From NCBI GenBank assembly GCA_002067405.1, contig MVRP01000062.1, forward strand, positions 1 to 20,532: a stretch of DNA of 20,532 nt. The letters are read 5' to 3'. The stretch is from Syntrophorhabdaceae bacterium PtaU1.Bin034. GTDB taxonomy: Bacteria > Desulfobacterota_G > Syntrophorhabdia > Syntrophorhabdales > WCHB1-27. Positions 12,747 through 19,374 of this stretch are shown piece after piece; position 1 is the stretch's first letter, and every line of letters starts with the position of its first letter. The translations under genes and the position numbers were made by a program. The notes beneath the pieces were generated by a model. That model searched no databases. It was not told where the DNA came from and was given only the letters and a program-made list of their open reading frames with translations.

Positions 12747-13030
12747 GTGGCAAAAAGCTTCTTTCTGTCTTCGGTCGCTGCAATAAAAGACTCGGCAGCA
12801 ATGCTTAAAACAGTTTCCTATGCTGTCGTATAAATAAAAGGACCTTATTTTTGTCGCCCGCTTACGCTCGATGAAGGCAGATAAAGGCCATGAAAGAAAG
12901 AGGGCTGAGTGACGGCGATAGTGCCGGCCCTCAGATTCCGGCCTCCGGCGGAAATACTCTCACCTGCCCGGAGGGCATGAGGGATTTACCGCAGGTATGG
13001 TCATGCTGCGGTAAAAGGAAGACGGTTCAG
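12741..13030. repeat. Mosaic interspersed repeat, copy G (rearranged)
   Basis: Module order differs here. It begins with TTATCTGTGGCAAAA and CTTCTTTCTG, which are at the 3' side in copies C and E. An unrelated segment of about 70 bases follows, then the core from GACCTTATTTTTGTCGCCCG, the first hairpin (12905-12934, one mismatch) and the second (about 12985-13014, mismatched). It ends 30 bases before the stop of the lipoprotein gene. Confidence 0.82.
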
Positions 13031-13058
13031 CCCTTTCCCTGTCGTTCCTCGAACCTGC

Positions 13059-14762
13059 CTACGGACCATATCCCACACGCAGCACACCGGCGAAAGAATT
13101 AAAGAGGAGGTCCCCGTTTTCCAGGTACTGGAGGATTGCATAGGCGCCATTTCCGAAATTTATATTTCCGAACTTCGTCTGGTGCACGGTGACACCGGAA
13201 TACCAGTCTAGTCCGAGCACGTGCCAGCCATCCGCCGGCGTATACCCGTTGATCAACGCCATGTTACCTGATTGGCTGTGGATAGGGACCATGCTCGTCG
13301 AAGAAACATCGGAGCGCGCCCACACGGAGGACCATTCTCGGGCGCTCGGGTTCCACTCAAAGCGCTGAGCCCCATAGGCGGAGGGATATGCCGGACCCAT
13401 GAGTGACATCTGCAGGGTTTTGTTGACTGAGGCGATCTCGGGGCTTACCACCTGAGGGGTGTTGTTCACCACGAAAGCCCCATACCCATGCACGACCACG
13501 GACTGCTCCGATTGTATCCACTCGGGAAGCGGCGAGAAACCGCATGTGACCTGGATCTGCCCGGCAATACGTCTTGATGCCGTACCCGGCTTCTGGACGA
13601 AATCGCCCGGGATTGCGTCGCGCCAGAACGCCACGAGTTTCATCTGCTTCGCGCCGTCGGTTATGACCACGAGCTTGTCAGGGTCGTTGCCGAACCCCAT
13701 CAGGGTCGGTGTTGACCCGGTACCCCAGCCAAATTTGATGATCGGAGGCGTATCCGGCAGGGAGTTGTCGTAGGGGCACGACCAGGCCCCGTCGCTTTCC
13801 CTGTCTGATATAGCGGCTCCGGTCCAGACGAGCTTGCGCATCACGCTGCTGCCGATGGTGCTGCTCACGGGCCCGGTAGCAACGTATATGCCGTTGTTTT
13901 CATCGACAGCGATGGAGTTTGTCACCATCTCCGTGACGGGGAACGGATAGAAGATACTGGAAGCAGGGTTGAGGTCCCGGTCAATAACCGCCACTCCATT
14001 GCTGAATGTGACAATAAGATGTCCATCGTAAGTCATGGAAAGGCCGAATAGCCGTGCACCCGGGGGCGACGAGCCCTGGATAGCTTTGATAATATCGTCC
14101 AGCACATAGCGAATGCTTATGCCGGCGGAGGGATTGGCAGGATCGGTCAACGCAAAACCGTAAAGGGAAGTGCTGTAATTTGTATAAAGCACATTATTGT
14201 TATCAACAAGGACATAAAATGCATTGCCGAATCGCCCGCTATAATTGTTGCCGAAAAGGCTTTGCAGGTATGCGTCCATCGAGGTCACGTTCATGCCCAC
14301 GGCGGATGCCTGCCCGAACGTGCGGAAATTGGCATCGGGGATAGCAGGGTACAGGCCGCCGGACTGGTAAGCGAGCGCCTGATAGCTGGCTACAGTGTTC
14401 CACTGCCCGCCCCCTTTGTACACGTAGCTGACCCGGTCCGTTCCGACCTGCCACATGTAATCCGCATTGGTCGAGGCCACCGTGATTATATTTGTCGGCC
14501 CTCCGTAAGCGATCGGTTTTGTCGCCAGGTCCACAGAGGTAAAGCTGTTGCGGGGCGGTCCGTAAGGGGTCGAATCGCTTTGAGAGGAATCAAAATGTGT
14601 GATTGCGTAAACCGAAGATGATAGGTACGGGTTGGGTGTTTGCTTGCTGACAGTTACAACAGAGCCGGAATCATTTGAGGAGCAACCGGCAAGCAGCAAG
14701 AGTACGGACAGCAGAAGGGGGATGAGATCAGTAGGCTTCATTCGATTCGTTGCAAAACTCAT
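13059..14762 (-). CDS. Large lipoprotein of unknown function
   Basis: A 567-residue secreted protein. I choose the ATG at 14762 because GGAGG lies six bases upstream; longer starts lack a ribosome-binding site. The N-terminus is a type II signal peptide, LIPLLLSVLLLLAGC, with Cys as the lipidated residue, followed by SSNDSGS, so export to an outer or inner membrane leaflet is likely. The mature part is beta-rich with repeated blade-like stretches such as RLFGLSMTYDGHLIVTFSNG, SIAVDENNGIYVATG and DPDKLVVITDGAKQMKLVAF, which suggests a beta-propeller. I recognise no named family. It is monocistronic and is the only long non-TA gene in the repeat-rich part. Confidence 0.75.
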   Translation of the reverse strand: MSFATNRMKPTDLIPLLLSVLLLLAGCSSNDSGSVVTVSKQTPNPYLSSSVYAITHFDSSQSDSTPYGPPRNSFTSVDLATKPIAYGGPTNIITVASTNADYMWQVGTDRVSYVYKGGGQWNTVASYQALAYQSGGLYPAIPDANFRTFGQASAVGMNVTSMDAYLQSLFGNNYSGRFGNAFYVLVDNNNVLYTNYSTSLYGFALTDPANPSAGISIRYVLDDIIKAIQGSSPPGARLFGLSMTYDGHLIVTFSNGVAVIDRDLNPASSIFYPFPVTEMVTNSIAVDENNGIYVATGPVSSTIGSSVMRKLVWTGAAISDRESDGAWSCPYDNSLPDTPPIIKFGWGTGSTPTLMGFGNDPDKLVVITDGAKQMKLVAFWRDAIPGDFVQKPGTASRRIAGQIQVTCGFSPLPEWIQSEQSVVVHGYGAFVVNNTPQVVSPEIASVNKTLQMSLMGPAYPSAYGAQRFEWNPSAREWSSVWARSDVSSTSMVPIHSQSGNMALINGYTPADGWHVLGLDWYSGVTVHQTKFGNINFGNGAYAILQYLENGDLLFNSFAGVLRVGYGP

Positions 14763-14849
14763 GAGAATCCTCCATCGGAATTTCATTGTCGGCATTGGGC
14801 TGGCAGGTAAGAGCCGCATACGCTCCCTTTGTGCGATATACCTGAGCTT

Positions 14850-14883
14850 GAGCATTTTATGCTCGGCAAACGATGGGTGTCAA
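14850..14883 (-). promoter_or_regulatory. Promoter of the lipoprotein gene with hairpin/operator
   Basis: On the minus strand TTGACA (14883-14878), an 18-base spacer and TAAAAT (14859-14854). A perfect inverted repeat GAGCAT-TTT-ATGCTC (14850-14864) is centred on the -10. The untranslated leader would be about 85 bases. Confidence 0.65.
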
Positions 14884-14964
14884 TGATATTCCGGCAATTG
14901 TCATCTAACAATCAAAACCGCACTGCATGCTGCAATGCTTCTACTATGATCAAGGAGGGCTGCA

Positions 14965-15127
14965 AGTAAATCGCCAGCCGCGCGCTATTGACTGCAAAGC
15001 TATTGTACGTAATATATACCAGAGGTGTTACATGAAACGGCTTAGAGTCAACAAAGGTATCCGGCCCTTATCCGAGGTGAAAACCTTATCTCCTTCAGCG
15101 ATTTTCCTCCCCCATATCACGGCATAG
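14965..15127 (+). pseudogene. Duplicate 5' end of the first Phd antitoxin operon, cut by repeat copy H
   Basis: Bases 14965-15080 match 75-194: the GTAA.TCGCCA start, TTGAC..GCAAAGCTA promoter, AGAGGTGTT ribosome-binding site and MKR start. A deletion of about 12 bases removes the original -10. The coding part begins at 15032 (MKRLRVNKGIRPLSEVK, versus MKRLRVNEDIRPLSEVR). After GAGGTGAAAA it runs into repeat copy H and ends at 15127 as a spurious tail. The antitoxin body and its toxin are gone. The junction falls in a short sequence shared by gene (GAGGTGA) and repeat (TGAAAACCTTATCTCC). Confidence 0.75.
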
Positions 15128-15212
15128 CTTACGGCCGGGGGAGCCGTATGGCTTTGTCAAAGACCTTATTTTGCCGTCCGTTTCGCTCCATAAAGGCGGA
15201 TAAAAGCGGAAA
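15078..15212. repeat. Mosaic interspersed repeat, copy H (5' part)
   Basis: Starts at TGAAAACCTTATCTCC, with the head removed at the junction with the Phd fragment. It includes CGATTTTCCTCCCCC, AGCTTACGGCCGGGGGAGCC, ATGGCTTTGTCAAAG and a diverged GCCGTCCGTTTCGCTCC unit, then stops after AAAAGCGGA. Neither core hairpin is present. Confidence 0.8.
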
Positions 15213-15240
15213 CTTCATCTTCTTGTTATCTGAGGAGCAC

Positions 15241-15278
15241 TTGACTCATATGCATCATGATGTCATAATTATGCATAT
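15241..15278 (+). promoter_or_regulatory. VapBC promoter and operator candidate
   Basis: TTGACT (15241-15246), a 17-base spacer and CATAAT (15264-15269). The inverted repeat ATATGCAT (15248-15255) and ATGCATAT (15271-15278) brackets the -10, a typical layout for VapB binding. Confidence 0.72.
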
Positions 15279-15297
15279 TATATTATGAGGTGGCACC

Positions 15298-15489
15298 ATG
15301 AGAACGACCCTGAATATCGAGGATGACCTGATCGATCGGGCATCTAAAATGACAGGCATTAAGGAAAAAACCACATTGGTAAAACTAGGGCTGGAGGCAC
15401 TAATCGCAAGAGAAAGCGGAAAGAGACTCGCCAAGCTGGGGGGTACCGAAAAGCAGTTGAAGCGAGTACCGAGAAGACGGAGCGTTTAG
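15298..15489 (+). CDS. vapB: VapB-family antitoxin
   Basis: A 63-residue antitoxin opening with MRTTLNIEDDLIDRASKMTG, the standard start of the type II VapB ribbon-helix-helix group, followed by KTTLVKLGLEALIARESGKR. The basic C-terminal tail (LKRVPRRRSV) should bind VapC. GAGGTGG lies six bases before the ATG. The toxin gene begins directly at the base after the stop. It should bind the paired ATGCATAT sites upstream. Confidence 0.9.
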   Translation: MRTTLNIEDDLIDRASKMTGIKEKTTLVKLGLEALIARESGKRLAKLGGTEKQLKRVPRRRSV

Positions 15490-15861
15490 GTGGTTCTCGT
15501 CGATACATCGGTATGGGTTTCTCATTTCAGACAAACCAATGATGATCTGGTAGAGCTACTGAATGAAGGAGAGGTCGCGTGCCATCCGTTCATCATCGGA
15601 GAGTTAGCGTGTGGAAACCTCAAAAACAGAGCGAGTATCATTGCTCTTCTGGAAGCCCTGCCCACTGCCCTCGTCGTGGATCATGAAGAGTCGCTTTCCT
15701 TTATTGAGGCCCGAAAAATCATGGGAAAGGGGCTGGGCTACATAGATGTCCATCTCCTTGCATCTGCTCTCCTGACTGGTGTTTCCCTATGGACGCTCGA
15801 CAAGAAACTGGACAAGGTTGCCGGAGAGTTGCGGTGCAGATACAGACAAAAGGTCAGATAA
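15490..15861 (+). CDS. vapC: VapC-family PIN-domain ribonuclease toxin
   Basis: A 123-residue PIN-domain protein with a GTG start placed directly after the vapB stop. The metal-binding acidic residues are present: D5 (MVLVDTSVW), E38 (FIIGELACG), D86 (GLGYIDVHLLASAL) and D104 (LWTLDKKL). VapC toxins cleave tRNA or rRNA; the target of this one cannot be read from sequence. The frame is intact. Just after the stop, AGATAACC and CAGCCGG resemble the left half of the attC-like sites seen at 11.9-12.7 kb, but no right half follows. Confidence 0.9.
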   Translation: MVLVDTSVWVSHFRQTNDDLVELLNEGEVACHPFIIGELACGNLKNRASIIALLEALPTALVVDHEESLSFIEARKIMGKGLGYIDVHLLASALLTGVSLWTLDKKLDKVAGELRCRYRQKVR

Positions 15862-15877
15862 CCACTGCATAACCGGA

Positions 15878-16300
15878 TCAGCCGGCTATCGATACTCTGT
15901 TCATGTGCGGATGTTCCGGATTGATCAGGTAATTGTATTCCTCATGTATGAGAACGGATGGAACGCCGAGAAGAAGTGATTCCCGGGACTCAAGCCATTC
16001 AGCACCGAGATTGACCGTTGCGGAGGTGTAAGGGTATTTGTCCCAATCAGGCGGCAGAGACGCAAGAGAGACCATTTGGACGACAGCATCATCCGGTATC
16101 AGGATCGAGACCATGGTAAGGCCTGAAAGACCCATGCTGCTCGCCCGATGAGCATAGAATTCAAGTGCAGTCAGGGACCTGTTCTGTGATGCATAGACAA
16201 CAGGAACCCCTTTGGGGTTCCATCGTCCACCGAACATCTTGGCACCGGCTCCCGTAAGATCGGAAGCGTAAATGTCCCTGCTGATCCTGTAGACGATCAC
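15878..16300 (-). CDS. RES-domain toxin (NAD-degrading family)
   Basis: A 140-residue RES-domain protein. Family features are IVYRISRDIYASDLTGAGA at the N-terminus, FGGRWNPKGVPVVYASQNRS with the conserved Arg, ALEFYAH with the conserved Glu, and SVLIHEEYNYLINPEHPH near the end. RES toxins characterised elsewhere consume NAD+ and resemble ADP-ribosyltransferases. The start overlaps the stop of the Xre antitoxin by four bases. It converges on vapC with only 16 bases between stops. It is intact and of normal length. Confidence 0.9.
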   Translation of the reverse strand: MIVYRISRDIYASDLTGAGAKMFGGRWNPKGVPVVYASQNRSLTALEFYAHRASSMGLSGLTMVSILIPDDAVVQMVSLASLPPDWDKYPYTSATVNLGAEWLESRESLLLGVPSVLIHEEYNYLINPEHPHMNRVSIAG

Positions 16301-16713
16301 GCGACCACGCCGTATTCCATCCTGCCGATTTCGTCATCCACCATCTCTATGCCGGCAAACGAGGCGAGAAGGCTGATCGGTGCTCTGTTGCCCAGGGCAA
16401 GTGACGGTGTTTGGAGCCATTGGCAGAAGCTTTCCTTTGTCCCAAAAGCATCAACACCTCTCGCCGTTAACTGGGCAAGCCTGATAGCCCGTTCCGAAAC
16501 GTTACGGTCGAAGTGTTTGTTCTCCGGCTGTCTCTGTATGGTCCTTACGTTGATGGCAAGAAGCGGGGCTATGGCATTACTTGAGAGACACATGGCTTCT
16601 GCGAGACTCTTGATCTGCTTTTTGGATATGCCCTTGTTGCCGAGGTCAACAAGATCGAGGGGCGTTCTGATCTTGCTCCTTAAACCCAGTATGTTTTCAA
16701 TAGTTGTGCGCAT
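16297..16713 (-). CDS. Xre/MbcA/ParS-type antitoxin (DUF2384)
   Basis: A 138-residue antitoxin of the Xre-MbcA-ParS group paired with the RES toxin. The start ATG at 16713 has AGGAGG six bases upstream; a start at 16734 lacks one. An N-terminal helix-turn-helix-like region (ISKKQIKSLAEAMCLSSNAI) is followed by the C-terminal toxin-binding domain with FGTKESFCQWLQTPSLALGN and RAPISLL, the GT.E.F..WL..P..AL.G..P..LL signature. The protein normally plugs the RES active site and represses its operon. The palindrome in the promoter spacer is the likely operator. Confidence 0.9.
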   Translation of the reverse strand: MRTTIENILGLRSKIRTPLDLVDLGNKGISKKQIKSLAEAMCLSSNAIAPLLAINVRTIQRQPENKHFDRNVSERAIRLAQLTARGVDAFGTKESFCQWLQTPSLALGNRAPISLLASFAGIEMVDDEIGRMEYGVVA

Positions 16714-16742
16714 AAGAACCTCCTGCTCCGACATTCATCCAT

Positions 16743-16771
16743 ATTCTAGCGATTTTTGTCGCTATGGTCAA
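16743..16771 (-). promoter_or_regulatory. Promoter and operator of the Xre/RES operon
   Basis: On the minus strand TTGACC (16771-16766), a 17-base spacer and TAGAAT (16748-16743). The perfect inverted repeat TAGCGA/TCGCTA (16747-16764) fills the spacer. Confidence 0.75.
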
Positions 16772-16792
16772 GATTGCGTCGTCCCCCCCTAT

Positions 16793-16935
16793 ATCACCGT
16801 TCTGAACAAAACATTAAAAAATATTAAGAAAACTCTTGACTCATCGTTATATCAGATGATATATAATGCAATCGTTGTAGCATAATAATAATAACGCCCG
16901 GCATATCATCAAGGTCTTTTCATAAAGAGCGCGTG
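16793..16935 (+). promoter_or_regulatory. Duplicated promoter/leader, copy 1 (porin unit)
   Basis: An A-rich upstream block (CTGAACAAAACATTAAAAAA) precedes TTGACT (16836-16841), then TATATAAT-like sequence (16860-16867), with the palindrome ATATCA-GA-TGATAT between. A leader follows with CATATCATC.AAGGTCTT. Copy 2 at 19170-19315 matches it over the whole stretch with identical -35 to -10 spacing. The stretch from the copy to the next gene contains a hairpin GCGCGT/ACGCGC (about 16928-16946). Confidence 0.65.
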
Positions 16936-17079
16936 CGGCAGACGCGCTTCCGGCAGGGCAAAAGGAGGTGATGTTACGGGCCTGAGAAATAAAGGATAAC
17001 ACCAGTGGGCAGGCCGCCCGGCAGAAGCAAAGTCGGGCAAGTGAAACGCGGCGGAGGGAAGCAGATAAGGAGGATTGAA
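16936..17079 (+). other. Long structured leader of the small membrane gene
   Basis: No gene is recognisable here. The leader contains AAAGGAGGTG followed by a four-codon ATG...TGA frame (about 16970-16984) and a hairpin GGTG.TGTTA/TAACACC. I do not match it to any riboswitch class I know. The gene's own AGGAGG lies near its 3' end. Confidence 0.35.
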
Positions 17080-17367
17080 ATGGAAATATCGTATCTGATC
17101 CTGGGAAGTTCCCCGCTCGTTTTCATTGTGGCGCTCCTCATAATGAATGCGATAGAACGCAAGATGACGCGAAGGGATGAATCTGCCGTTGACCCGATGT
17201 TCCGGCAGGGGCGAGCAAGCGGAACCGGCGGCCTGACGCAGAAGGTTGACAGTCGGCAAAAAACCGAAAAGGAGCCGGAGCTTGTTGTTGCCCGCTTTTC
17301 ATCAATGAGACGGCCAAACGGCCAGGCATCGAAAGGACCGCCACAACCGGCTCAGCGGACTGTTTGA
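17080..17367 (+). CDS. Small single-pass membrane protein of unknown function
   Basis: A 95-residue protein. The ATG at 17080 is chosen because AGGAGG lies six bases upstream; an upstream frame to 17005 lacks a start signal. Residues 1-24 (EISYLILGSSPLVFIVALLI) form one membrane helix, then a basic, Gln/Pro-rich cytoplasmic or periplasmic tail (ERKMTRRDE, GGLTQKVDSRQKTEKEPE, PPQPAQRTV). No family is recognised. It lies between the duplicated promoter and the porin on the same strand, so it is probably co-transcribed with the porin. Its reality rests on the ribosome-binding site and the membrane segment. Confidence 0.55.
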   Translation: MEISYLILGSSPLVFIVALLIMNAIERKMTRRDESAVDPMFRQGRASGTGGLTQKVDSRQKTEKEPELVVARFSSMRRPNGQASKGPPQPAQRTV

Positions 17368-17443
17368 TATCCCTCCGTACCCGCAAAGCGAGGCGGATAA
17401 GCTGCCAGGGGAGGGGATCAACCCGTTCGCAACCGTACAAAAA

Positions 17444-17459
17444 CCCTGCTTCGGCAGGG
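17444..17459 (+). other. UUCG-capped hairpin upstream of the porin
   Basis: CCCTGC-TTCG-GCAGGG is a perfect 6-bp stem with a stable tetraloop. No T-run follows, so it is more likely an mRNA-stability or processing element than a terminator. Confidence 0.55.
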
Positions 17460-17491
17460 AGACAGGAAAATATGAAAAGGAGAGGAAGAAC

Positions 17492-18784
17492 ATGAAGAAA
17501 GGTTTAATATTTGTAGTTGCTTTGCTCCTGGCGTTACCCGCGGTCTCACACGCAGGGAGCGCTACGAGCAGATGGGACATGACACTGGGCGGCTACGTGA
17601 AATTTGATGTGGTCTATGCGACCCAGGCGGTCGGCACGGATAACAGGACCGCGAACAGGGAGTCGAAGGGGAATATTGATGTGGCGACCGATTCAACCGG
17701 CAACCTCACCTGGGCAGGCGGAGAAACAAGGCTCAACTGGGCCGTCAAGGGTCCCGAGGCGGCAGGCGCCAAGACATCCGCCTTTGTGGAAGGTGAGTTC
17801 CGCGGACGATCGGGCGGCGAGTACGGTCTTTTTGCCCTCAGGCACGCCTACTTTCAGATGATCTGGCCCAAGACGACGCTCCTCTTCGGGCATACCTGGC
17901 AGGCATGGGGCATGATGCCGGCCCAGACCATCCTGGCTGTCAGCGAAGAGCACTTCAACAGAGGCTACACACGGGTGCCCCAGATAAGGGTCACGCAGAC
18001 CCTCAGCAAGAACTTTACCGGCGCGTTCGCCGTTCAGGCCCCCTACGAGACACGCTCGAACGGGAACCTTGGCGTTGACGCACGGGCGAACGGTCTGTGG
18101 CCCGATGTCACAATGGATCTTTCCTTTACGTCGGAGGCATGCGGCAAAATCCGCGTGTTCCCCTTAAAGATAGGCATAGGCGGTTTTTACGGAAAGGACA
18201 AGTATCTGATCAATGAGTCGGCGGCGGCAACCCCCTCCTACAGGGATGAAAAGCTCGACCGGTACGGCGCGGCGCTCTACTGGTACGTGCCGATCATTCC
18301 CGAGAAGAAGGGTAACAAGGCCGGCGCGCTCGGCTTTGCCGGTCACGTTTTCGCCGGCAAGGGCATGGGAACGTATCTGCCCGCCTACACCACAGGTGCC
18401 TACAACAGGCTGAGCAACGACGCGGTGGTGACCTCCGGGGCCACCACAACCATAGCCGATGCGGACCTTGCCTATGCCCAGACCCAGGGCGGATGGATGC
18501 AGGGGACCTATTACTTCACGGACCGGATCTTCATGAACGCGCTCTATGGCGCCCAGTACAACACCCTGTCGGGGAAGTACCTGGCAGCCCAACCGAAGAA
18601 CACGTCGGCGGTGAGAAGGATCCAGAACTTCATCGTGAACGTGATGTACGATGTCAGCCCGGCCATCAGGTTCGGCCTGGAGTACGACTACGTGACCACG
18701 GTATATGGGCACACCGAGACCCCGGATATTTCGAACAAGGGCAGCTTCAACAGCGTGAGGTTCGGCGCGTATTACTTCTTTTAA
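17492..18784 (+). CDS. Outer-membrane beta-barrel porin
   Basis: A 430-residue outer-membrane channel protein. The signal peptide MKKGLIFVVALLLALPAVSHA is followed by GSATSRWDMTLGGYVKFDVV, the usual first strand of DcaP-like porins. Alternating aromatic strands run through to the C-terminal SFNSVRFGAYYFF, which ends in Phe as needed for barrel insertion. Conserved-looking parts include LRHAYFQMIWPKTTLLFGHT and QAWG. It probably allows passive uptake of small solutes or anions; the substrate is unknown. GGAGAGGAAG precedes the ATG. A strong hairpin follows the stop. The gene is likely expressed from the duplicated promoter, together with the small membrane gene. Confidence 0.88.
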   Translation: MKKGLIFVVALLLALPAVSHAGSATSRWDMTLGGYVKFDVVYATQAVGTDNRTANRESKGNIDVATDSTGNLTWAGGETRLNWAVKGPEAAGAKTSAFVEGEFRGRSGGEYGLFALRHAYFQMIWPKTTLLFGHTWQAWGMMPAQTILAVSEEHFNRGYTRVPQIRVTQTLSKNFTGAFAVQAPYETRSNGNLGVDARANGLWPDVTMDLSFTSEACGKIRVFPLKIGIGGFYGKDKYLINESAAATPSYRDEKLDRYGAALYWYVPIIPEKKGNKAGALGFAGHVFAGKGMGTYLPAYTTGAYNRLSNDAVVTSGATTTIADADLAYAQTQGGWMQGTYYFTDRIFMNALYGAQYNTLSGKYLAAQPKNTSAVRRIQNFIVNVMYDVSPAIRFGLEYDYVTTVYGHTETPDISNKGSFNSVRFGAYYFF

Positions 18785-18792
18785 GAGTTATA

Positions 18793-18848
18793 CCGAGAGA
18801 AAGAGGGCAGATGAGGCTAAGATTCCTCACTGCCCTTTATACTCTCGG
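18793..18848 (+). terminator. Terminator-like long hairpin after the porin
   Basis: CCGAGAG pairs with CTCTCGG and AGGGCAG.TGAGG with CCTCA.CTGCCCT around an 8-base loop, giving a stem of about 20 pairs with one internal loop. There is no T-run, so it may act as an mRNA 3' end stabiliser or a bidirectional stop. Confidence 0.65.
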
Positions 18849-18887
18849 CAAGGACACGGTAACCGTTCGGCATCCCCGATATCCGAT

Positions 18888-18912
18888 ATCACCGTACTGA
18901 ACAAAAACATAA
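18888..18912 (+). repeat. Truncated third copy of the promoter upstream block
   Basis: ATCACCGTACTGAACAAAAA matches the beginning of the two promoter copies (16793 and 19170) and then diverges before any -35. It joins the gene-tail remnant that follows. Confidence 0.6.
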
Positions 18913-18928
18913 AAGACGCCAAAAACAG

Positions 18929-19018
18929 CAGGAAAAGAGACAGGAGGAAGCGAACGCCTATATCGCCAAGGTGCGGGAGAAGGCCTCGGTTCAAACCTTT
19001 CTACCGGCCGAGGAGTAG
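18929..19018 (+). pseudogene. Possible 3' end of a lost gene
   Basis: The frame QQEKRQEEANAYIAKVREKA, SVQTFLPAEE, stop (19016-19018) resembles the last helix and strand of PpiC/SurA-type peptidyl-prolyl isomerases, which often end EEA..Y...LREKA.V...LP. Nothing upstream continues it, because the truncated promoter copy abuts. The match is short and tentative. Confidence 0.25.
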
Positions 19019-19169
19019 GGACGGAAGATATCGCATCTCGGGATGTCCTATCCTTAGATGAATCTCCCACTTATCGGAACATGTGAAGAAATCGGTTTTT
19101 TTCACCTCTATTCATCATGATGAACGCAATGTCTCAATATGCCGCTACAACGCCGCACCCGGCATGCAA

Positions 19170-19315
19170 AATGTTACCGTGCTGAACAAAAACATTAAGA
19201 AAAACTTAAGAAAAGTCTTGACTCAACGTTATATTGAATGGTATATAATGCTCACTCGTTATAGTAGAAAAGTAATAACGTCTGATATATCATCGAAGGT
19301 CTTCCTACAAAGACC
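19170..19315 (+). promoter_or_regulatory. Duplicated promoter/leader, copy 2 (exoprotein)
   Basis: Matches 16793-16935: ACCGTGCTGAACAAAAACAT, TTGACT (19218-19223), TATATAAT (19242-19249), then ATATATCATCGAAGGTCTT. Here the leader end forms a clean hairpin GGTCTT/AAGACC (about 19300-19317). It lies 60 to 200 bases before the TpsA gene. Confidence 0.68.
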
Positions 19316-19374
19316 GTATGACACGCATAAGGGCATAATCGTTACAACGATAAGAACGGATAGGCAAGGAGAAC

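Noticed and set aside
1045..15212. CRISPR array
   Set aside because: Repeats are long, mosaic, irregularly spaced by genes and lack short uniform spacers; no cas genes are present.
16936..17079. Known riboswitch in the leader
   Set aside because: Compared by eye with c-di-GMP, cobalamin and molybdenum cofactor consensus motifs; none fits.
18164..18712. Minus-strand open frame of 182 codons
   Set aside because: Antisense shadow of the porin gene with no family features.
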